Shown: positions 10,357 to 18,863 of the stretch, one piece after another | Numbering within the stretch: the stretch's first letter is position 1 | How the letters are laid out: every line of letters starts with the position of its first letter | DNA from: Edaphobacter lichenicola | GTDB taxonomy: Bacteria; Acidobacteriota; Terriglobia; Terriglobales; Acidobacteriaceae | Direction: 5' to 3' | Assembly (NCBI RefSeq): GCF_025264645.1 | Contig: NZ_CP073696.1 | Coordinates: 1,674,001-1,738,000 of the forward strand | DNA length: 64,000 nucleotides | Program-made: the position numbers and the translations under genes | The notes under the pieces: model-generated | Seen by the model: only the letters and a program-made list of their open reading frames with translations | What the model was told of the DNA's origin: nothing | The model's database searches: none

Positions 10357-10644
10357 CTAATCCTTGTAGAGAAGGACGCTACGTGCGTGAAGCTTTTCGA
10401 TGAATTGCTTTACCTCAATAGCGATGCGGGAAGCCTCACTGGAGGCATGTTTTTCCTGGAGTAGAGTCGCAATGGCATCAACGGAACGATGCCCGTCGAT
10501 CAGGGAGATAATCTCGCTGGCTGCACCCCTGAGGCGCAACGCGCCCTCCGGAACTAGAAGCATCGCTTCGTCGGCCGAGAGAGTGCGTACACGACATCCA
10601 ATTGCGAGACGCGGCACTCTTGAGTCGGGGATTGCTTCACTCAT
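10357..10644 (-). CDS. pqqD: PQQ biosynthesis peptide chaperone PqqD
   Basis: A 95-residue protein that binds the PqqA peptide and presents it to PqqE. The family pattern is visible: PRLAIGCRVR, LLVPEGALRLRGAASEIISLIDG, then a helical C-terminal half. The frame stays open far upstream into pqqC, but the right start is the ATG at 10644, which overlaps the pqqC stop as ATGA; this coupling is typical of pqq operons. Confidence 0.95.
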   Translation of the reverse strand: MSEAIPDSRVPRLAIGCRVRTLSADEAMLLVPEGALRLRGAASEIISLIDGHRSVDAIATLLQEKHASSEASRIAIEVKQFIEKLHARSVLLYKD

Positions 10645-11411
10645 GAGGCCTCTGGTCGAAATAGAAGCGGTTGTGGCGGGAGTGATCCCGGGTCGACGTA
10701 GCAGTATTGCAGAGCGTCGAGCTGAGCCCAGAGTAGAGCACACTTTCGCTCCAGGGATCGAACGACCACCGACTGCAAGTGAGGTGTGTCGGCATGCTCG
10801 AAGGCGTAGTCGAATGCAAACGCCGCATCTTCTGGAGCTTGGGTCAACCGACCCTGAAAGTAGGCAAGGCCGTGTTGCAGCCACGGATAATATTTGGCGA
10901 GAGCGTCCATACGCAAAGCAATCAATTGTCCGGCAAACAGTTCGGTGAGCGACGAGGAGACTGCCTCCAGCAAACTGCCGTTGCGAACCAGATCGATGTA
11001 GGCGTCGACTGCATAGCGGACTCCAGGAAGAATGGCGCTGCCGCGGGCGACATAACTGCGGTCGAGGCCTGTGGCCTCAGCTAGTTGCAGCCACTTCTCG
11101 ATGCCGCCAACTCCGGTGTCGCCGTCGTGATCGACGATGCGTTTTCGCCATGCCCGACGAAAACCAACATCATCGGACTTGGACAAGATGATGGCGTCTT
11201 TGATCGGAATCGAGCTTTGATAGTAGTAGCGATTCAACACCCATGCCTGCATCTGCCCTCGTGTCAGTTCGCCTGCGTGCATGCGTAGATGAAAAGGGTG
11301 GCGGTGATGATACATCGCTTCACCAACCTGCTGTAGGCGCTGGCGTAACTGTGTCTTGTCGAGCAAAACCGCTTCAGATTGTCCTAGATCGTTATCTCTT
11401 GTCCGTCCCAT
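10641..11411 (-). CDS. pqqC: Pyrroloquinoline-quinone synthase PqqC
   Basis: A 256-residue cofactor-free oxidase that catalyses the final ring closure and eight-electron oxidation giving PQQ. Family motifs present: YHHRHPFH, LNRYYYQ, IPIKDA, and IVDHDGD followed by GGIEKWL; the C-terminus WAQLDAL is typical. Its start overlaps the end of pqqB by 28 bases and its stop overlaps pqqD by four, showing translational coupling. A later start is possible, but the overlap is common in this operon type. Confidence 0.96.
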   Translation of the reverse strand: MGRTRDNDLGQSEAVLLDKTQLRQRLQQVGEAMYHHRHPFHLRMHAGELTRGQMQAWVLNRYYYQSSIPIKDAIILSKSDDVGFRRAWRKRIVDHDGDTGVGGIEKWLQLAEATGLDRSYVARGSAILPGVRYAVDAYIDLVRNGSLLEAVSSSLTELFAGQLIALRMDALAKYYPWLQHGLAYFQGRLTQAPEDAAFAFDYAFEHADTPHLQSVVVRSLERKCALLWAQLDALQYCYVDPGSLPPQPLLFRPEAS

Positions 11412-12298
11412 GCCACTTCCCAGCCTGCGTCATCCACTTGCTGACGCTCCGAACTTTGCTCATTCAAGATCGGGTTTGTGTTGTTGATATGTGTGTATAT
11501 CTTCCGCGGGCCGTTCAGGTCGCGAAGAGTCGAAAGAGAGCCATCCTGACCGCTGATAGGAAGATGCCCCATGGAACGGGACAGAGGAGTTCCTGGTTGG
11601 ATACGTTGAAGCTCGTCATCACTCCAAAAGGTTCCGTCGATAAGGATAGCTGAGCAAGTACAAAGGAGCTCCTTCAGTGAAGGTGAGACGGAAGAGAGTG
11701 CCGGCAAGTATGCAATGCGAGCACCATTAACTTCTTCAAGAAGAACGCCGATGGTTGCGCCGGTCAGGTCCAGATCCGCCCTATCCTCTTCTCGGACGTA
11801 CGCGGGGAGACTGCCGGACAAGGCGATAGGAGTGCATATTAGATTTTGTCCAAGATGAAAGCTGACACCCGGTTCGATGGTGGTCCAACGACTCTGCCCT
11901 GGGAGACGATCAAGCATCTGGAAGAAGCTATTTTTCTTGAGGATGCTGATGACCGGCCGGGTGGCGTAGATTCGAACCGGCGTAAACTCACGCATCAAGA
12001 GAAGACCAAGAACGTGATCGAGATCGGCGCTCGTAAGTATCACCCCGGCTACGGGAGTGTCGCGCAGGTGATTCTTGGAATTTGGATGAAGGTCTGGGTA
12101 GCCGATCAGCTGATCACGAAGGTCTGGAGATGCGTTGACCAGAAACCACGAGTCATTTTCAGCAGCGACCGCCAACTGAGACTGGCTGCGTGCGCGAATG
12201 TTCGGTTCGTTGTTCCGTACAGCAGAGCAGTTCGTACAAGCGCAATTCCATTGTGGAAGGCCGCCACCTGCGGCGGCCCCCAGTACTTTAATCCTCAC
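11384..12298 (-). CDS. pqqB: PQQ biosynthesis protein PqqB
   Basis: A 304-residue metallo-beta-lactamase-fold protein. It starts MRIKVLGAAAGGGLPQWNC with the CxxC pair (CACTNC) expected of PqqB, which hydroxylates the PqqA-derived tyrosine part during PQQ synthesis. The SADLDHVLGLL motif supplies metal-binding Asp and His. It follows pqqA by 10 bases and overlaps pqqC. Confidence 0.96.
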   Translation of the reverse strand: MRIKVLGAAAGGGLPQWNCACTNCSAVRNNEPNIRARSQSQLAVAAENDSWFLVNASPDLRDQLIGYPDLHPNSKNHLRDTPVAGVILTSADLDHVLGLLLMREFTPVRIYATRPVISILKKNSFFQMLDRLPGQSRWTTIEPGVSFHLGQNLICTPIALSGSLPAYVREEDRADLDLTGATIGVLLEEVNGARIAYLPALSSVSPSLKELLCTCSAILIDGTFWSDDELQRIQPGTPLSRSMGHLPISGQDGSLSTLRDLNGPRKIYTHINNTNPILNEQSSERQQVDDAGWEVAWDGQEITI

Positions 12299-12308
12299 AC
12301 AGCCCTGC

Positions 12309-12395
12309 TTACAGCTCTACAGGCGCGTAGGAGTTGATCTCGCAATTAAGGGAAATTTCCTCGAAGTCGGGCGTGGCCCAAGTCGTTTGTGTCAT
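12309..12395 (-). CDS. pqqA: PQQ precursor peptide PqqA
   Basis: A 28-codon gene too short for usual gene-finding cut-offs. The peptide begins MTQTTWATPDFEEI and ends with the conserved EINSYAPVEL, which holds the Glu-x3-Tyr pair (Glu19 and Tyr23) that PqqE crosslinks to build PQQ. AGAGG lies a few bases before the ATG. It is the first gene of the pqqABCDE operon; its promoter must lie in the 230-bp divergent space shared with mutS. Function is assigned from the motif plus position. Confidence 0.95.
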   Translation of the reverse strand: MTQTTWATPDFEEISLNCEINSYAPVEL

Positions 12396-12627
12396 GAAAA
12401 CCTCTCGATAAAGATCAGAACAATTCAATTCCGAGTTTAGGCCATCCTGTTCCTGCGTGCAATGGACGAACTGTTTTTGTATCGAATATTTGAATAGAAA
12501 GAAATCTCTTGTTCATAAACTACGGGAAAGCATGTGGATTGGCTTGTGCGATGTCACCGGTTTTGAACAGGGAGAACGAACGACGCCACTCTTTATGAGT
12601 GCCAGTACGGTATTCTGCGGTTCTGCG

Positions 12628-15294
12628 ATGACGAACGAGACGATAACGAATTTGGCGAATGAAGCAGCTGGATTGACACCGGTGATGCGTCAATATTTTG
12701 CGGCCAAAGAGCAATATCCAGACTGCCTGATGTTCTGCAGGATCGGCGACTTCTATGAGCTGTTCTATGAGGACGCAATCCTAGTCTCAAAGGAGTTGCA
12801 ACTGACTCTGACGGCTCGCGATAGAGAAAAGAAACAGCCGATGTGCGGAGTTCCATATCACGCGGCGGAGGCGTATCTGCAGCGATTGCTGCGCAAAGGC
12901 TACAAGATCGCCCTGTGCGAACAGATGGAAGACCCGAAGCAGACAAAGACGATCGTGCGACGGGAGGTGACCAGGGTGCTGACGCCTGGGACATCGCTTG
13001 ATCCGACCTTAGGGGCGGAACAAAGTAATTATTTAGCAAGTGTGGCGTTGCTCGGAGCGGGGCCAACGATGGTCTGTGGCTTGGCGCTGGTGGATCTCTC
13101 AACGGGGGAGTTTAAAGCGACTGAATTCAGTGGACAGGGTGGTTGGGCGAGTGTCGTCGATGAGTTGGGACGCGTGCGCCCTGTGGAGTTACTCTATGGA
13201 AACGGATTGCTGGGCGGAGTGAATCTTGCGGGCGAAGATGAGACGGCAGCCGGACTAGACGCGATCCGAACCAAGACTGCGGTTGAGGAGTGGGTGTTTA
13301 CCGCAGAGTATGCGATACCGCTGGTACGAAACCATTTCAAAGTGCACTCGCTGGATGGAATGGGACTGGGCGGTCATGAGGCTGCGGCAGTCGCTGCAGG
13401 AGCGCTTCTGCACTACATGCGCGCGACCAAGCAAGGCGGATTGGAACATATTGATGGGCTGCGATTTTACGAGCGATCGACTTGTCTCGAACTTGACGCG
13501 GTGAGTGTGAGGAACCTCGAGTTGGTGGAACCGCTATTTTCTGGTGAGTCGGTGCAGACGACGTTGTTCTACACGATGGACGCCTGCTGCACACCGATGG
13601 GAAAGCGCCTGCTGCGAGCGTCGCTGCTGAGGCCGGCGAGTGAGTTGGCGGAGATCGAGGCGCGACTCGATGCGGTTGGCGAAGCTGCAAAGGATCTGCG
13701 ACGACGTGAGGGCTTACGGCGGTCGATGGATGGACTTCTTGATCTAGAGAGGCTTCTAGGAAGAGTGGCGTTGGATTCGGCCGGACCAAGAGAAGTCATG
13801 GCATTGGCGAATACGTTGGGCTGCGTCCCGGGAGTCGTGGAGGCAGTGAATATGTTTGAAGCGGCGCGATGGCGGGAGTTATCTGCGAGCGTTGATCCGT
13901 TGGAAGATCTGCACGAGATGATTGTCAGGACGATCTCGGATGAGCCACCAGTGTCACTGGGTGACGGCGGGACGATTCGCGAAGGTGTCGATCCAGAGTT
14001 GGACGAGCTTCGAGAGTTGAGCCGGAGCGGACGGCAGGCTCTCGCCGCTATTGAGGAGCGGGAGCGGGAGAGAACAGGAATCGGCTCACTGAAGGTGCGG
14101 TTCAACAGCGTCTTTGGCTACTACCTTGAAGTGACCAAGGCGAATGCGAAGGCAGTTCCGGCTGACTATGAGCGCAAACAGACGTTAGTGAATGCCGAAC
14201 GGTTTACGACTCCGGAACTGAAAGAGTATGAGACGAAGATTCTCACCGCACAAGAACGGAGCGGAGAGATCGAACGCAGAATATTCGCCGAGTTGAGGAG
14301 GCAGTTGCTGGATGCCGCAGGCCGAATGCGTGAGACGGCTCGGAAGATCGCAGAGATCGATCTGCTTGGCTGCTTCGCACACCTTGCAGCCCTGCGTGGG
14401 TGGGTCAGGCCGCAGGTAGAGAGTTCGGGAGTACTTGAGTTTGCGCAGGCTCGTCATCCGGTCGTCGAGAGGCGGCTCGAAGAGTCGGGCGGCGGACGGT
14501 TCGTGCCTAACTCGGTCCATGTGAACGCTGACACAGGACCTGCCGTGTTGCTGATCACGGGACCGAACATGGGAGGTAAGAGCACTTACCTGCGAATGGC
14601 GGCACTCCTGGTTGTGATGGCGCAGATCGGTTGTTTTGTTCCCGCTGAAACGATGCGATTGGGGCTCGTGGACCGTATCTATACGCGGATTGGGGCGAGC
14701 GACAACGTAGCGCGGGGACGGTCCACATTTATGGTCGAGATGACCGAGACGGCAGCAATTTTGAACACTGCGACAAACCGGTCTCTGGTGCTGCTCGATG
14801 AGATGGGGCGAGGCACGGCGACCTATGATGGCCTGAGTCTGGCATGGGCCACGGTCGAACATCTCCATGACCGCATTGGTGCACGGACATTGTTTGCAAC
14901 GCACTATCATGAGCTGACGTTGTTGTCTGAGCGGCTGGCCCGACTTACGAATCTGCGCGTGACGGTTAAAGAGACCTCCGGGGGTATTGTTTTTTTGCAT
15001 ACAGTTGAAGCTGGACCGGCAAGCAAGAGTTACGGAATCGAGGTGGCGAAGTTAGCTGGCTTGCCCGCAGGCGTTATCGCACGGGCGCGGGAGGTATTGA
15101 AGGTGCATGAGCGAGCGGAGACACAGCAGGTCAGAGAGGCTTCGCCAATCCAGACAGTACAGATGACGATGTTTACACCGTTGTCGCAGAGAATTGTGGA
15201 TCGGCTGGCAGAGGCGGATGTCGACGGGCTGACACCAAGGGAAGCGTTGAATTTGCTTGCCGAGCTACAGAGGGAGTTGAGGGGCAGTGCGTAG
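12628..15294 (+). CDS. mutS: DNA mismatch repair protein MutS
   Basis: An 888-residue mismatch-recognition ATPase. The N-terminal mismatch-binding domain shows FCRIGDFYELFYEDA with the Phe-x-Glu intercalating motif; the connector, lever and clamp domains follow; the ATPase has GPNMGGKST (Walker A), then TFMVEM, LLDEMGRGT (Walker B) and ATHYHEL. The C-terminal helix-turn-helix region is present. I chose ATG 12628 (MTNETITN...) because conserved MutS homology begins there (LTPVMRQYF); the frame is open to 12457, with other Met codons at 12535 and 12595 that lack clear ribosome-binding sites. It is divergent from pqqA. Confidence 0.97.
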   Translation: MTNETITNLANEAAGLTPVMRQYFAAKEQYPDCLMFCRIGDFYELFYEDAILVSKELQLTLTARDREKKQPMCGVPYHAAEAYLQRLLRKGYKIALCEQMEDPKQTKTIVRREVTRVLTPGTSLDPTLGAEQSNYLASVALLGAGPTMVCGLALVDLSTGEFKATEFSGQGGWASVVDELGRVRPVELLYGNGLLGGVNLAGEDETAAGLDAIRTKTAVEEWVFTAEYAIPLVRNHFKVHSLDGMGLGGHEAAAVAAGALLHYMRATKQGGLEHIDGLRFYERSTCLELDAVSVRNLELVEPLFSGESVQTTLFYTMDACCTPMGKRLLRASLLRPASELAEIEARLDAVGEAAKDLRRREGLRRSMDGLLDLERLLGRVALDSAGPREVMALANTLGCVPGVVEAVNMFEAARWRELSASVDPLEDLHEMIVRTISDEPPVSLGDGGTIREGVDPELDELRELSRSGRQALAAIEERERERTGIGSLKVRFNSVFGYYLEVTKANAKAVPADYERKQTLVNAERFTTPELKEYETKILTAQERSGEIERRIFAELRRQLLDAAGRMRETARKIAEIDLLGCFAHLAALRGWVRPQVESSGVLEFAQARHPVVERRLEESGGGRFVPNSVHVNADTGPAVLLITGPNMGGKSTYLRMAALLVVMAQIGCFVPAETMRLGLVDRIYTRIGASDNVARGRSTFMVEMTETAAILNTATNRSLVLLDEMGRGTATYDGLSLAWATVEHLHDRIGARTLFATHYHELTLLSERLARLTNLRVTVKETSGGIVFLHTVEAGPASKSYGIEVAKLAGLPAGVIARAREVLKVHERAETQQVREASPIQTVQMTMFTPLSQRIVDRLAEADVDGLTPREALNLLAELQRELRGSA

Positions 15295-15344
15295 CCGCTC
15301 TCACAGAGCTAGCAAAGATTCGTCGAGAACTATCGGAGGTTGAG

Positions 15345-16538
15345 TTGGCTAAGTCGATGGTGGTGGCAGGGGTGATGAGTGGAACCTCGGTGGATGGAGT
15401 TGATGTCGCGATTTGCAGGGTCTCCCCGGCGATAGATGCAAGTTCAACACCACGCGTGAAGCTGTTTGGGCATGTGGGCTCGGCATATCCAAAGGCAGTA
15501 CGGGCTGCAGTGCTCCAGGCAATGGATGCAAATGCGATCTCGGTTGCCGAGCTGTCAAGGTTAAATTGGCGACTAGGCGAGATCTATGCGGATGCGATTG
15601 AGAAGGCACAGAGTCAGCTTGGCCTGAAAGCGGCGCTGGTGGGGTGCCATGGACAGACGGTGTATCACCAGGGAGCGGTGGAAAAATATCTAGGCAAGCC
15701 CCTTCGAACAACCTGGCAAATAGGGGAAGCGGCAGTGATCGCGGAGCGATTGCGAGTGCCGGTCGTGAGCGATCTTCGACCTGCCGATATAGCTGCCGGT
15801 GGACAGGGCGCGCCTCTTGTACCGATGCTCGATTACTGCATGTTTCGGTCGGCGAAGGTGACCCGGGTGTTGCAGAATCTCGGCGGAATTGGAAATTTGA
15901 CCGCGATTCCCGCGGAGGGTGGGGTAGATGGCATCATGGCGTTCGATACGGGGCCTGGAAATATGGTGATCGACGCTTGCATGAGGCGATTGTATGAGCG
16001 AGAGTTTGATCGAGGCGGAGCGGTGGCGCGCACCGGGCAGGTGGTGCCGGGAGTTGTGGAGCAGTTGCTCGCAACAGAGTACTTCACTTCCCTGCCTCCA
16101 AAATCGTGTGGCAGAGAGCAATTTGGAGAGAGATTTGTTTCCCAGTTTATCGCGATGTGCCGAAATGCCGCTCGTGATGTGCGGGATGAGGATGTGATTG
16201 CGACAGCTACCGCGTTGACCTCCGCTTCGATTGTGGATGCCTACCGCAGATTTGTGTGGAGACACGTGGGGCAGGCGGCCCCATTGTCGCGAGTGGAGTT
16301 TGTGGCGGCAGGAGGTGGAACCAAGAATGGCACCCTGATGGGAATGTTGCGCGATGGCCTTGAACCTCTCGGCGTAAAGCTCCGCTTGATGGACGAGTTC
16401 GGAGTGCCTGCCCAGGCGAAAGAAGCGATAGCGTTTGCGCTATTGGCCTGGTTGAGCTGGAATGGATTGCCTGGGAATGTGCCAGCGGCAACCGGCGCAC
16501 AGCGCGCTGTGGTGCTGGGGAAGGTTAGCTACGGATGA
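15345..16538 (+). CDS. anmK: Anhydro-N-acetylmuramic acid kinase
   Basis: A 397-residue kinase of murein recycling: it opens and phosphorylates 1,6-anhydro-MurNAc to MurNAc-6-phosphate. The signature GVMSGTSVDGVD is at the N-terminus, with GCHGQTV, GGQGAPLVP, NLGGIGNLT and FDTGPGNM later, all AnmK landmarks. The TTG at 15345 is favoured as start because GGAGG lies five bases upstream; an ATG at 15357 would put that site 17 bases away. It follows mutS by 50 bp, probably co-transcribed, and overlaps the next gene by four bases. Confidence 0.95.
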   Translation: MAKSMVVAGVMSGTSVDGVDVAICRVSPAIDASSTPRVKLFGHVGSAYPKAVRAAVLQAMDANAISVAELSRLNWRLGEIYADAIEKAQSQLGLKAALVGCHGQTVYHQGAVEKYLGKPLRTTWQIGEAAVIAERLRVPVVSDLRPADIAAGGQGAPLVPMLDYCMFRSAKVTRVLQNLGGIGNLTAIPAEGGVDGIMAFDTGPGNMVIDACMRRLYEREFDRGGAVARTGQVVPGVVEQLLATEYFTSLPPKSCGREQFGERFVSQFIAMCRNAARDVRDEDVIATATALTSASIVDAYRRFVWRHVGQAAPLSRVEFVAAGGGTKNGTLMGMLRDGLEPLGVKLRLMDEFGVPAQAKEAIAFALLAWLSWNGLPGNVPAATGAQRAVVLGKVSYG

Positions 16539-18154
16539 GTCTTGCGATGGAGCGGACAAGCGTAGTGTATGATAGTGAAATTTTAAGAAACTTGCAAAGA
16601 CTAGAGCGTCAAATCTGCGGCGGCTTGATAGTACTGCTTTGCCTGAGTTTGAGTGGATGTTCCCGCCGGGTCGATGATCCATCTACGGTCGTCATGATTC
16701 TCGAAAGCAGTCCAAATAATCTGGATCTTCGGCAAGGGACGGACGCCCAGTCGGAGCGAGTGGGTGGGCTCATCTTCGACGCGCTCGTGAAGAAGGATGA
16801 GCATTACGAGTTACAACCTTGGCTAGCTACGAGTTGGGATCAACCGGATGCGCTGACATGGGTGTTTCATCTACGAGACGGGGTACAGTTCCACGATGGA
16901 AGGCCCCTTGAGGCGCCTGATGTGGCCTATACCATTGAGAGCCTCCTTGACGGCTCACTCGTGACGGCAAAGTCTGGGAGTTTTGCGACCGTTGATCGGG
17001 CGGAGGCAAAGGATCGGCTAACGGTCGTAGTCCATATGAGGCGACCCGATGCGGGTCTGCTGTTCAATGTAAGCGATGGATTGTTTGGAGTAGTGCCTCG
17101 GGGCAGCGGAAGAGATTTCGGGTTGCGCCCAATTGGGTCTGGGCCGTTCAAGTTTGTGAGTGCAGTGCAGGATAAGGAAGTAATCCTGGAGCAAAATCAC
17201 CACTACTGGTCAATAGCACCCGAGGTGCCTGCAGATGCACAAAGAATCGAGCGAGTACGGTTCGAGGTCGTGCCGGATGCGATAACGAGCGCGCTGGAGT
17301 TGAAGAAGGGGTCCGCGGATCTTGCCAGCAACGTGGTGACTTTGGATATGGTGCACACGTTGCAGAGCGCGGCGAATCTACAGGTGGAATCGGGCGTGGG
17401 TTCTCCGGTAGTTTATGTGACATTCAATGTTACAGATCCAGTGTTGAAGGATAAGAGAGTACGTCAGGCAGTGGCTTGTGCGATTGATCGGCACGCGATT
17501 GTAGACGCGATCTGGCGAGGGCAAGCAAGGCTGGCTGACACACTGCTGCCGATAGGGCACTGGGCTGCGGCTACAGATGCAGAGTTGGGGCAATATCCCC
17601 ATGACGTCGGCAGGGCGCAAAGACTCCTCGAGGAGGCTGGCTTTCCTGCTGGCAAAGACGGGGTTAGGTTGCGGCTGACTCTGAAGACGAGCACGGACGA
17701 GACGACTCGACTGATGGCAGCGGTGCTGCAACAACAGTTGCGTGCAGCAGGGATTCGGCTGGAGATTCGATCGGCCGAGTTTGGGACGTTCTATGCCGAC
17801 GTGACCAAAGGTGCGTTTCAGATCTATGCGCTACGGTGGATCGGAAGCAACGAAGATCCGGATATCTTTCGGTATGCGTACGGTTCGGGCAGCTTTCCGC
17901 CGAAGGGAGGAAATCGTGGTCGGTATTCCAACCCACAGGTGGATGCGCTGCTCGCAGATGCTGCGGGTTCAACGGTCCGAGCAGTGAGAAAGGCGGACTA
18001 TGTTAAGGTACAGAAGATTTTGGCGGAAGAGTTACCAGGAATACCGCTTTGGTATCCGAATAACGAAGTGATTCACACTCGCCATGTGCAAGGAGTTGTA
18101 GCGAGGGGTGCAGGAAGCTTTGATTTTTTGCGCGAGGCGTGGGTGGTGCGGTAG
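16535..18154 (+). CDS. ABC transporter substrate-binding lipoprotein (SBP_bac_5, peptide/nickel type)
   Basis: A 539-residue extracellular solute-binding protein of the oligopeptide family: LQPWLATSWDQPD, FHLRDGVQFHDGRP, DVAYTIESL, and VTFNVTDPVLKDKRVRQA are conserved family stretches. A hydrophobic segment ending LSLSGC is a lipobox, so the protein should be anchored to a membrane. The chosen ATG overlaps the anmK stop as ATGA, implying coupled translation; that leaves about 30 residues before the hydrophobic segment, longer than usual for a signal peptide. No permease or ATPase genes are adjacent. The link to anmK hints at uptake of cell-wall peptides, but this is inference. Confidence 0.9.
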   Translation: MSLAMERTSVVYDSEILRNLQRLERQICGGLIVLLCLSLSGCSRRVDDPSTVVMILESSPNNLDLRQGTDAQSERVGGLIFDALVKKDEHYELQPWLATSWDQPDALTWVFHLRDGVQFHDGRPLEAPDVAYTIESLLDGSLVTAKSGSFATVDRAEAKDRLTVVVHMRRPDAGLLFNVSDGLFGVVPRGSGRDFGLRPIGSGPFKFVSAVQDKEVILEQNHHYWSIAPEVPADAQRIERVRFEVVPDAITSALELKKGSADLASNVVTLDMVHTLQSAANLQVESGVGSPVVYVTFNVTDPVLKDKRVRQAVACAIDRHAIVDAIWRGQARLADTLLPIGHWAAATDAELGQYPHDVGRAQRLLEEAGFPAGKDGVRLRLTLKTSTDETTRLMAAVLQQQLRAAGIRLEIRSAEFGTFYADVTKGAFQIYALRWIGSNEDPDIFRYAYGSGSFPPKGGNRGRYSNPQVDALLADAAGSTVRAVRKADYVKVQKILAEELPGIPLWYPNNEVIHTRHVQGVVARGAGSFDFLREAWVVR

Positions 18155-18268
18155 TACGATCTCATGCGTTGGTTGCCACTACGGATTCACACACAACGAT
18201 GATAGATAGGAATATCAGCATTCTTGTAGCGAGTTTGCATGAGGCCTCCCCCCTTGCAAGTCGGACGG

Positions 18269-18294
18269 AAACGGCATCGAAGCTGATGCCGTTT
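18269..18294. terminator. Hairpin between convergent genes
   Basis: Ten-bp perfect stem AAACGGCATC/GATGCCGTTT with a six-base loop, overlapping the stop codon of the minus-strand pilin-like gene. No T tract is visible, so its role as a terminator is likely but unproven. Confidence 0.5.
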
Positions 18295-18862
18295 ACATGG
18301 CCTGCGCCACTATAAAAAGAACTCCCGTATACGTAGCAGCAGGCAGTTGCGGCAAGCTCGACAGGTTGATGCTCAGGCTCAGGTTGTCCGTGCGGCTGGC
18401 GTCGCCGAGGCTTAGGATCGAAGATATGGTGAAGAGCTGAAGACTGCTCCCGGTCCCAAAGGGACTTGTCTGAGTAAATGGAGTAAAAGTAGTGGGGAGC
18501 CCAGTTGGGACCTGCCCGCTGACGCATGAAGACGGTATAGAAGTGATGGGCGCACTGCTGCTGAGGGCTGTCGCGGAACTACCGAAAAATGCATACTCGT
18601 TAAGTGTGGATACAAGCGCTAATCCGCTCCACGAAGTTGTCACTGCAATCGGATTCGATCCGGGGGCAACTCCACTTGGAACCAGATTAAAGTTTATCGT
18701 GGCTGGCATTGCCGTTACCGTGATGCTGCCCAGGATTATGCCACGAGGCGCGGGCCGATGCGTGCCAACCGACAACACCTGCGCCTGTGCGGTACCAAAC
18801 CATACGCACCCCGCAATCCACGCCAGCAGCAGATGTCGTCTCCGTTGATTGAGCAGAATCAT
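18293..18862 (-). CDS. Secreted pilin/spore-coat-U-like protein, second copy
   Basis: A 189-residue protein with a signal peptide (ending AQAQ), then a Ser/Thr/Gly-rich beta-structured domain. It is a paralogue of the first gene of this operon (21241-21816): both share ITVTAMPATINFNL/VSATPTTVNFAL, a TTSWS/TTTWS strand, the IPSS...V.G...GLPTT(F/Y)T.FTQT stretch, and an ending (A)ATYTG.(L/M)...AQA(M/L). That layout resembles small fimbrial or spore-coat-U (Csu-type) subunits, but no clear family signature allows certainty. It starts one base after the barrel gene's stop, so it is certainly in the same operon. Confidence 0.75.
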   Translation of the reverse strand: MILLNQRRRHLLLAWIAGCVWFGTAQAQVLSVGTHRPAPRGIILGSITVTAMPATINFNLVPSGVAPGSNPIAVTTSWSGLALVSTLNEYAFFGSSATALSSSAPITSIPSSCVSGQVPTGLPTTFTPFTQTSPFGTGSSLQLFTISSILSLGDASRTDNLSLSINLSSLPQLPAATYTGVLFIVAQAM

Positions 18863-18863
18863 C

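Noticed and set aside
10645-10884. N-terminal extension of pqqD (80 codons)
   Set aside because: It lies inside pqqC; the ATGA overlap start at 10644 gives the normal 95-residue protein.
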